Shown here piece after piece: positions 55,985 to 64,000 of a stretch of 64,000 bases of DNA. How positions within the stretch are numbered: the stretch's first letter is position 1; each line of letters opens with the position of its first letter. Made by a program: the position numbers and the translations under genes. The stretch covers positions 12,428,235-12,492,234 of the forward strand of contig NC_077237.1 in the NCBI RefSeq assembly GCF_947179165.1. The letters run 5' to 3'. Source of the stretch: Solanum dulcamara. Its lineage: Eukaryota > Streptophyta > Magnoliopsida > Solanales > Solanaceae. The notes beneath the pieces are model-generated. The model made no database searches, was not told the DNA's origin, and saw only the letters and a program-made list of their open reading frames with translations.

Positions 55985-56940
55985 ATGAGGCTCTCACACG
56001 CTCTGCTAAAGAAAAATGCCAAAGCAATGGAGTCAATAAAATCTAACCAAGTGTGGAAATTAGTTGATCTACCTATAGGTCGAAAAGCTATTGAAAATAA
56101 ATGGATTCTCAAAATCAAGCGTAAGGCAGATGGTAGTATCGAAAGATTCAAAGCTCGCCTAGTAGCTAAGGGGTACTCACAACAGGAAGGAATTGATTAT
56201 GAAGAAACTTTTTTACCTGTTGTACGCTTTACTTCAATAAGATTAATTTTGTCTATAGTGGCTATGTTAGATCTTGAACTGCATCAAATGGAGAATCAGA
56301 ATAAGAAATCTATATAGAACAACCTGTAGGTTTCGTGAAAAAAGGTAAAGAAAATAAAGTATGTCTACTTCAAAGTTCGATTCATGGCCTTAAACAATCT
56401 TCTAGACGATGGTACTTACGTTTCCATAATGCGATCATATCGTATGGATTTGTTATGATTAATAAAGATCATTGTGTGTACATCAAAAAATTCAAAGATA
56501 AGTTTGTGATCTTATCATGTATGTAGTGACATTGATTTTATAAAAGAAACAAAAAAGTGGTTGTCATCTACTTTTGAGATGAAAGATATGGGTGAAACAA
56601 TATATATTCTTAGAGTTAAGATTTCAAGAGATCGTTCGAAGAGATTGTTATCTCTTTCACAAGAACCTTACATTAAGAAAGTTCTTGAATTCTTTAATAT
56701 GCAAGACTGCAAACCCATAAGCACTCCAGTTTCTAAAACTAAAGCTTTGAACCGAATGATGTGCCCTCGGACTCCACATGAGAAGGAACAAATGAGAAAA
56801 TTTTCTTATGCCAATGCAGTCGGAAGTCTTATGTATGCTATGATGTGTACAAGGATGGGTATTTGTTATGCCATTGGTTTAGTTAACAGATATCAATCCA
56901 CCTATGACCACAACATTGGAAAGCAGTTAAAAGGATATTG
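55985..56940 (+). pseudogene. Copia-3 reverse transcriptase
   Basis: Long pieces remain: SNQVWKLVDLPIGRKAIENK, RFKARLVAKGYSQQEGIDYE, SSIHGLKQSSRRWYLRFHN, then DMGETIYILRVKISRDRSK. At 56520-56530 the sequence that should encode the catalytic YVDD motif has lost one base, which shifts the frame exactly in the active site. A stop at 56315-56317 lies upstream. The product is inactive. Confidence 0.88.
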
Positions 56941-57480
56941 AGGTATCTCAAAGGTACATTCGATTATTCCTTTTGTTATCAAGGAAATGATTTGCAACTC
57001 AAAGGCTACGTTGATGTTATCTGGGGAGGAGATTTAGATGAAAGAAAATCCACCTCTGTATATGTATTCTTGCTTAATAATGGCGCCATATCATGGAGTA
57101 GCAAGAAGCAGTCATGCATAGCCTTGTCTACTATGAAAGCTGAATTCGTAGAACTATCATCTGCTGTGCAAAAAGCTGTTTGGCTTAAGCATTTTTTGGT
57201 TTACTTAGGTGTGTATAACAATATTGTTGATCCTGTCACAATCAGTTGTGATAGTCAGGCTGTAATAGCCTACACAAAAGATCCAAAGTATCATGGAAAG
57301 ACGAAACATATTGACATAAAAGTATAATTTTGTAAGAGACATGATAGCACAAAAAGAAGTGAACATGAAATACATATCTACACATCAAATGATAGCAGAT
57401 CCTTTAACAAAACCCATTAAATACGATGCTTATGAGAGACATGTGAAGTCATTGGGTTTACATAGATGCTAATGTATTTA
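56938..57480 (+). pseudogene. Copia-3 RNase H and polyprotein end
   Basis: RYLKGTFDYSFCYQGNDLQ, GYVDVIWGGDLDERKSTSVY, ISWSSKKQSCIALSTMKAEF and CDSQAVIAYTKDPKYHGKTK form an open piece of 129 codons. After a stop at about 57327 it ends with MIADPLTKPIKYDAY. This is the usual end of a copia polyprotein. Confidence 0.88.
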
Positions 57481-57570
57481 TATTTGTCTTTCCCAAACAC
57501 GTTCATGTAAATTCACATTATTAAAGTTAATATTGATTTATGCCTAATTTTTATTCTTGTTGGTGCATAT

Positions 57571-57907
57571 ACTGTTGACACTCAATTTTGGCTCACCGTA
57601 CTTAAAATTACCTATTTTGGTCTGTCGAATACAAGACTCAATTATTCAATCATAATCCTTAGTTTTTTTGCGGGCCCCCCTCCCTTTCCCCATTTTCAAA
57701 CTCCCTATCTCTCCCTCTCTTATTCTTCCAACAACCAAAGACTTACACACTTTCTCTATCTATTTATCTGGTCTCAAAATCTCCCTAACTTGTCAATCAT
57801 CATACTTTTTCTACACATAAATCAGCTGAATATATCCATTTTCCTCACTTCACTCATTTTTTTTTATCTTCAGTAGACCAAAGACCACCAATTTCTCTGA
57901 CCAACAC
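57571..57907 (+). mobile_element. LTR-like leader, interrupted by solo LTR E
   Basis: TGTTGACACTCAATTTTGGC is a typical LTR start. The CT-rich text after it continues, past the solo LTR, at 60576 (AACACCACTACAGAACCC). The far end, and therefore the identity, is unknown. Confidence 0.4.
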
Positions 57908-60575
57908 TGTTATATTCCGTATTTTTGCATATTGCATTATTCATGAGTTAATGGATATAAATTTAAGGACTTTTAATTTTAAATTTTAAAATGGCATGAT
58001 TCATTTGTAAATTACAAGTTTTATGGATAACTTGTGTGAAGTTAAAGACAACTCAAGAAGGACCCTTGAGCCAAATCAAAGTGGAAGCCATCAAATTTGT
58101 TTAAGTCACATTTTTGAGAGAGCTGACTTTGGGAGGCCATAACCCCTTTAGAATTTGGGAATTTGGGAAAACTCAAAAAATGAAAGTCGTAGATAATTGA
58201 AATAGATTTCCAACCATAGGTCGTGGCCTATAGGTGACATCGGTATAAAGAATTATGGATGTTTTAAGGTAGACATGTCAAGTTGGGCAGTGAGTTTGGC
58301 CCAACCCGATTCCAAGTCAGGTTAGGCCCATTTTTCTTAACATTTAAGGGATATTTTCAGCCTCCCTTACTCATTTTCAGACCAAGAGATATCCAGAATA
58401 GTTTAGAGAGAGAGGGAGAGAACTCCTAGGCTAAGAAAAGCCATTTTGATCAAAATCTGAGTCCCGAATCCCGAAGCTAATGAAGAGAAAAATGTTGTAC
58501 GTCGCGTTGCCTTGAATTTGAGCTAAATATCAGCCAATAAGGAGAGTTTTAATATGGTTGTTGCATACTTAAGGTAATATTAAATTCCCTTCTTTCTTGT
58601 TAATAAGTTATTCAAAGTTTTAACGGATTAGAACGGAGAAAATAGCGTTATAAACTTGTTTGTTGTTTTGTTGAGATTTATGGATTAAGGGGCTATTTTG
58701 GATGGATTAAATGAATGGAATTAGCTGAGTTATGATGTATAATAATTGTTGATATTGTTTTTGATGTTGTTGATGAGTTGTTGTTCTTAAGTTTGAAAGA
58801 ATAAAGTGTATGAAGATATAGTATATATTTTGGAACTGTTTGGTATGATATTTGTGGATATTTTGCAATAATATTGTGGGGACTGTTTCATGGTTGTTAC
58901 GAACTATTTTGTGGGCTAGAATATCTGGGGATTGGCTATAGTTGTTTTTGTTGTTGTTATACTAAGGATATACGAAAATAAAAAGTGAATACAAGTATTG
59001 ACATTCGAATGTATATTAGGCTGTTTTGGAAGTAACTTAAGGATGGATTTAATTCTATATTGATATAGAATTGTTGGTATTGTTGTTGTTGATATTTTAA
59101 TTGGTGTTTGGCTAAATTAGAATTTTAGGGATTATTACGTTTGTAGGGGAAATATTGCCCGAATTTTGTTAAGTTTCATTCGTACTTAGATTAGTTAGTA
59201 AGTGATGTGGATATCTAATTGTGGCCTATGTCATCTTAAGTTTATACCCACGAGCTCGAGAAGTAGACGTTGGACATGTAGATAGAGTTCAAGGTATGTA
59301 AAATTATCTTTTTTTTCTTTTGGCATGTCTTAGATTTAAGTAATAAATGATATAAGCTTGGGATAATTCTATTCATAAATTCCGAGTGTAATTCATGATC
59401 CTTATTTATTTCCTGATGTTAGAGCTCCTAATGTGATTGAACTATTACCCCTCGAGCTCTCTATACATTGGATAGTGGCTGGTGTATAAAAGTCCCTATT
59501 TTTACATGCTTTATCATGATTATTGTCCTTCACTTACAATAGTTGTTCGCATTATCTTGTTACATTACCCACACACAGGTCCGCGATGTGGACTTGTCGC
59601 GGACCATACTGCCTCGCACTTGAATTCTTGATTTTGCTTGGTTAATTCTTCATGGACATGTCTGCGACGTGGACCTGTCACAGACTACACTGTCTTGACC
59701 AATAAATTCCATACTTTAGGCATTCGAGTGTTAGTTATTCTACTCATTCTATTGAGTCTCAGATGATGATCTAATTGTACATGGTTGCTAACGATACCTT
59801 ATTCGTGCATAATGTTATTGTATTATCCACCGAGTCCTACGACAGGCCGGGTATGTTATCATGTATGGATTCTACTTTATTATTCACCGAGTCCCATAAT
59901 GGGCCGGGTACGGTATATGATGATGATATGCATGACTTCATTACATAAGACGTAGGTATAGTAATTTATTGATTATTATACTTGTCTCCTGAATCTTTAT
60001 TTCAGATGTGATCTCCTTTATGGTATTTTATGCTTTATATACTCAGTACGTATTCCGTATTGACCCCCTCTCTTCAGGGGCTGCGTTTCATGCCCGCAGG
60101 TATAGATACTCATTTTGGGAATCCGCCAGCTTAGAATTTCCACTCAACTATTTTGGAGTGCTCCATTGTACCAGAGCCTAGATTTTTGGTACCGATCCTT
60201 TTGATATATATATTTATTTATCCAGGGATACGGCGGGGCCTTGTCCCGTCATATGATACTGTTGATACTCTTAGAGGTCTGTAGACATATGTGTGGATTG
60301 TGTATAAGTTGCTCAGTTGTGTCTATACGATGTTCTGTGGATATTGATATGTAATGGCAGTCTTGTCGGCTTGCGTGTCCTTTAATGATATGATTAGTGG
60401 TGATTCCCCAGGAGACAAATAATAGGGATATATTTATATGAAGATGTTATGAACCATTGGAGTTCTTATGTAAGTTATCATATTGTTCGTAGTTCAGCTT
60501 GACTACATCTGATAAGTATGTATATGAGTGTCCAGGTCGGGCCTCAGTCATGACCTACGGGGATGGATCGTGACA
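57908..60575 (+). mobile_element. Solo LTR E
   Basis: Starts TGTTATATTCCGTATTTTTG and ends GGATCGTGACA, 2668 bp, with a perfect duplication AACAC (57903-57907 and 60576-60580). It contains a short repeat (about 59828-59920) with CACCGAGTCC and GGGCCGGGTA words. No coding interior. Confidence 0.92.
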
Positions 60576-61279
60576 AACACCACTACAGAACCCATCAAAA
60601 CCCCACTCCCTTCCCCGATGAGTTCCACCATTAATGGCAAACTCTAAGCTCCATGAACAACAACAAATGAAGCAGCCAGATCTGACCGGAAAATATCCTC
60701 TCCGGTCATATCTCTTTTCTTCTTTACATTACGTATGTTTGTGTATATATGTTCTTATTCTTTTAGGTATGTTCGTGCAACTGCAAGTGGTTTTATTAGA
60801 AATGTATTAATGGTTGCTTTGTTTATATTTATTGGTATTTTGTTTCACTTATTTTTATTAATTCCATTTGATTTTTCATATTACTGTTGCTATTGTAAAT
60901 TCAACTATTACTTTGTTATCATGTTTATTGATATTGTGTTGTGTTTAGCTTTTCTTTCTCTTTTTCTTTCAATTGTTACAAAGTGATATGCAGGAAGAAT
61001 TTAATTTTCTATGCATATATAGTTGTTATTTTTGTTTATGCTTCCAAATCTTGATTACATAGATGTTTTCTTACTTTATTTTGTTATCTTACTCACTGTT
61101 GCTTCATTTTACTTTTGATCTTTTTTTTAAAAAACTTTTGGATTGTTTCATGTTCATTTTTTTTGTAATGACTTTAGTTTGTTTCATTTAGTAGCAGTTG
61201 CTCTTTTTTTTTGTTAATTAGTTTGTGGCATATTTCTTTGTCTTATCTTTTGTTAGTTTATATTAACAATGTGTTTGGA

Positions 61280-61370
61280 GATATCAATTAAAATTGGCCA
61301 ATGAAAAGATCTCTCCATCGATTTTTGAGGCCTCCTTTTTTAAAAGACGAAAATTTAGTTTAAGTTTACA
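61280..61370 (+). repeat. Direct repeat copy 1
   Basis: AATTAAAATTGGCC, CATCGATTT, AAGACG and related words recur in the same order and direction at 61849-61925, about 560 bp on. Confidence 0.65.
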
Positions 61371-61848
61371 TTATACGTTATATTTTGCACTTTCATTAGT
61401 AAGTATTTTTTTTTCCGGTAAGAACCCAATAGTAACTCAAATATGTTTTCCCCATTTTCCGTTTTCTTCTTTCCTTCATCGTTATTTCATGCTCATTGTT
61501 TGAAGATATATTTTTTTTTGCCATGGTTACGGATATTTGAGTTGCTCAAATTTCCTATTTCCCTATTGTGCTACTATAATTTTATTGTTCTGAACTATGA
61601 CTATTTTGTGTTAATGTGATTGATTGTTGCTTTTTGCTATTTTTATACTATTTTATTTCTTGTTTCTTCTGTTTGTTTCATGTTAGTGGTATTAATGTGG
61701 TTAGGACCTTTAATTTATTTAGTGATATTCCTCTCGATGATTTTATTTGGGTTGCTACTTTTTATTATTTATACTATTCACCATTTCAGAATGTCATTTC
61801 TGTTATTTTATTTCTTTATTTATATTATTAAATAGATTATAAATTACA

Positions 61849-61924
61849 AATTAAAATTGGCCGATAAAGAAATGACCATCGATTTCCAAGGCCTCCCATG
61901 TTTATAAGACGGAATTTATTTTAG

Positions 61925-61925
<1 letters not shown>
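61849..61925 (+). repeat. Direct repeat copy 2
   Basis: Partner of 61280-61370; shares AATTAAAATTGGCC and CATCGATTT...GAGGCCTCC-like text. Confidence 0.65.

Positions 61926-61927
<2 letters not shown>

Positions 61928-61989
<62 letters not shown>
61928..61989. repeat. (ATT)n microsatellite
   Basis: About 20 uninterrupted ATT triplets. Confidence 0.95.
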
Positions 61990-61991
<2 letters not shown>

Positions 61992-62626
61992 TATTTATAC
62001 CTTACTAATACTACTACTAAGTGTCTTTATAGGTACCTAGCCCAGAGTTGCTTCCTGAGGAAGCTATTTGAAATTAATGAAGTTCAAATATTATTTTTAA
62101 TTTATTATTGTGTATATTATTGATGTTAGGCAAAACTTATGCCATAAATACCTACATAAATTTTTTTAATTGATTTAACTATTTAATCAGTTAATTCACA
62201 TTTTTAGACAATATGAAATAATCTTTTTCCTTTAAAATATTTTTTCATAATTTATTCTCTCATTGATATTGTAAGTTAAAAATGTTATTTGAGAATACTT
62301 TTTTCTTCTATAAAAGAAATATTTGCCTTTTCACACATTACAAAAGTTTTTTTTATATGGTAAAAGAGTTCCTTTTTTTTTCTTCATATTAATAAAAGGC
62401 AATTCTTTTAATATTGCATAAAAAACTACTATTTTTTAATATACATTTATATCATCTATCTCATATTTTAATACACATAGTTGTCGATAATATACATTAC
62501 TTACTTGATACACACTCTTTTATACAATTTTATTACATATTTCTTTATATATATATATTGGTGGATTTTTTCTTCATGAGAGTGCATAGTTGATTAAATT
62601 AAGATTGGATTTTCTCTTACAACTCA

Positions 62627-63491
62627 ATGACTTTGATATGGGCAACTCTAGTGGTTGCTTTATTTGTATATGTCTTGTATGAGTTGGTAAACATTCAGAA
62701 GAGTAAAAGGTACCCTCCAAGTCCAACAGGGCTTCCCATTTTAGGACATCTTCATTTGTTAGATGGCAAAAACCCACATCAACATTTACAAAAACTAGCC
62801 AAGAAACATGGTCCTATTATGTATGTGCTATTGGGATTAGTACCTGCAATCGTTGCGGCGCCCGTTGATGCAGCCGAGAAGGTCCTCAAGACGTATGATC
62901 ACATCTTTGCTAGTAGGCCTCATCATGAGGCATCTCAATATTTGTCTTATGGACAAAAGAATTTGATATTTGCAAAGTATGGTGTGTACATGCGCAAATT
63001 GTGCACCGTGCACCTTTTGAGAAATCACAAGATCAATTCATTTCAATCCTTGAGAAAGAAAGAAGTTGAACTTCTGATTGAATCACTTAAAAAGGAAGCT
63101 CACGATAGTGTAGTTGTTGATCTTAGTGCAAAGGTTTTGTCCTTGAATGCTAACTTGACTTACTTAATGGTGTTTGGTAAGAAGTACATGGATGAGGACT
63201 TGGACAAGAGGGAATTCAAAGTTTTTGTTCAAGATGTTGTGCATTTATCATGCACACCAAATCTTGGAGAGTTTTTTTCCCTTCCTTGGTGTTATTGATC
63301 TCCAGGGTCTCACTCGCAAGATCAAGGATCTTCCGAAGGTGTTTGATGAGTTTCTTGATAGGATTATTGATGAACATGTCGAGTATCATGACCAGAAGGA
63401 AACCAAGGACTTTGTGGACACCATGATGGACATAATGCAATCTGGAGAAGCAGAATTTCAGTTTGACCATCGTCACATAAAAGCTATTCTT
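62627..63491 (+). pseudogene. Cytochrome P450 (CYP736A-like) pseudogene, exon 1 only
   Basis: Starts with the same [15 protein letters not shown] anchor and the same leader (from about 62577) as the intact gene. Changes: PPGP is PPSP in the hinge, one extra codon (LLDGK), and a 9-bp loss that removes the conserved C-helix Trp ([10 protein letters not shown] becomes YGVYMRK). One extra base near 63270 shifts the frame and gives a stop at 63296-63298. The sequence after the shift continues in another frame to AIL (63491), where P450 similarity stops exactly short of the splice donor. No exon 2 is seen up to the end of the window. It most likely came from the same duplication series as the other two copies. 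Confidence 0.92.
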
Positions 63492-64000
63492 TACCCTTTA
63501 CCTTTTTCAACAGAATAAATATATTGCATAAAAGAAAATTGCATAATATAATATAGCACAAACACTGAATAATACCATATATATACTATGATTGTATCAT
63601 AAGGTTTTCGAAGTTATTCGATGGTACATGAATGATACTATCACAAAATATTCATATATAATCATGATATTGAAATTGTATAATTGAGGAACAACCACTA
63701 TTTTACCAAGTCAATTCTTAATCCTTAATGAGACACTTCTAAATACTTCAATGATACAATAACATACATTCATGAAAAATTGCACAAATATTAAATGATA
63801 CCATCATAATATATATATATATATATATATACTGTGATGATATTATAAGATTGAATGATACAATCATAGTACATATATACTGTGACGGTATAAAACAAGA
63901 GAATTGGGTGGGGCATGCAGTGTAATTATTTTGGCCGAATAGGCATTAAGAGAGTTAATTATGGGTGGGTAATCAGTTTGGTTTTTGTGTTTAATAAGTG
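63492..64000. other. AT-rich non-coding DNA with repeated words
   Basis: Contains an (AT)n run and several ATGATACCATCATA/GATACAATCATAGTAC-like words in both orientations (63545-63900), possibly a decayed MITE. No gene. Confidence 0.45.
63808..63832. repeat. (AT)n microsatellite
   Basis: About 12 AT dinucleotides. Confidence 0.95.

Larger units (their letters stand above)
49733..57500 (+). mobile_element. Copia-3: decayed Ty1-copia element split by a solo LTR
   Basis: A 5' LTR (about 49733-50084), primer binding site, gag, protease, GAG-pre-integrase, integrase, RT and RNase H follow one another in copia order. A solo LTR (52523-54749) interrupts the polyprotein after the protease. No 3' LTR was found; the element text ends after ADPLTKPIKYDAYERHV (about 57470). 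Start coordinate and 3' end are approximate. Confidence 0.85.
60581..62560. other. T-rich non-coding DNA
   Basis: No gene supported. The membrane-like frames at 60735-60986 and 61616-61835 come from T-rich DNA and overlap in more than one frame. It contains a dispersed direct repeat and an ATT microsatellite. Confidence 0.5.

Noticed and set aside
60735..61835. Membrane-protein-like frames
   Set aside because: T-rich DNA gives Phe/Leu/Tyr-rich translations by chance; at 61616-61835 two frames are open side by side, and no start context or homology is visible.
1..64000. CRISPR arrays, prokaryotic operons, riboswitches, tRNA or rRNA genes
   Set aside because: Repeat layouts are tandem, not evenly spaced with unique spacers. 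All coding text is plant P450 or retroelement, and no cloverleaf or rRNA block was recognised.

Overview
The window is plant nuclear DNA, most likely from a nightshade (Solanaceae). The evidence is one intact A-type cytochrome P450 gene with a single plant-style intron, embedded in AT-rich DNA that consists mostly of decayed LTR retrotransposons (Sirevirus, other Ty1-copia, Ty3-gypsy chromovirus), solo LTRs, MITEs and a CACTA remnant. The family assignment is an inference from the look of the P450 and the retroelements; nothing here fixes the species. No rRNA, tRNA, CRISPR or bacterial-type operon was seen.

Host genes. Three copies of one P450 gene (CYP71 clan, CYP736A-like) are present. The only intact copy is at 45182-46743 (+): two exons, a 77-bp phase-0 intron, 494 residues, all hallmark motifs present. 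A second copy on the minus strand starts head-to-head with it at 42921 and ends at 17482. It is dead and cut into three pieces by two LTR retrotransposons that entered its coding sequence. A third copy at 62627-63491 (+) holds only exon 1, with a frameshift and a deletion in the C-helix.

Layout. 1-7.1 kb: a solo LTR (1233-3682), then a degraded region with a plant-transposon-protein relic between two direct repeats. 7.4-15.5 kb: a decayed Sirevirus. 15.5-17.4 kb: a 1-kb MITE with TTA duplications and an inverted-repeat MITE. 17.5-42.9 kb: the disrupted P450, holding Copia-1 (17785-21551) and Copia-2 (22758-42886). Copia-2 holds a chromodomain-bearing Ty3-gypsy element (27162-42355), and each LTR of that element holds a further solo LTR (27365-29916 and 37858-40293). 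This is four-level nesting, with a target-site duplication readable at every level. 43-45.1 kb: intergenic DNA with LTR relics and MITEs, one ending about 90 bp before the start codon of the intact P450. 46.7-49.7 kb: intergenic DNA with a CACTA MITE. 49.7-57.5 kb: decayed Copia-3, interrupted by a solo LTR (52523-54749). 57.6-62.5 kb: an LTR-like leader split by another solo LTR (57908-60575), then T-rich DNA and an ATT microsatellite. 62.6-63.5 kb: the third P450 copy.

Function. Only the intact P450 is likely to make a working protein. Every retroelement reading frame carries stops or frameshifts. No new multi-gene system was found. The main interest is the complete, datable insertion history written in target-site duplications, and how transposons may affect expression of the surviving P450 (a promoter-proximal MITE, and an LTR that could drive antisense P450 RNA).
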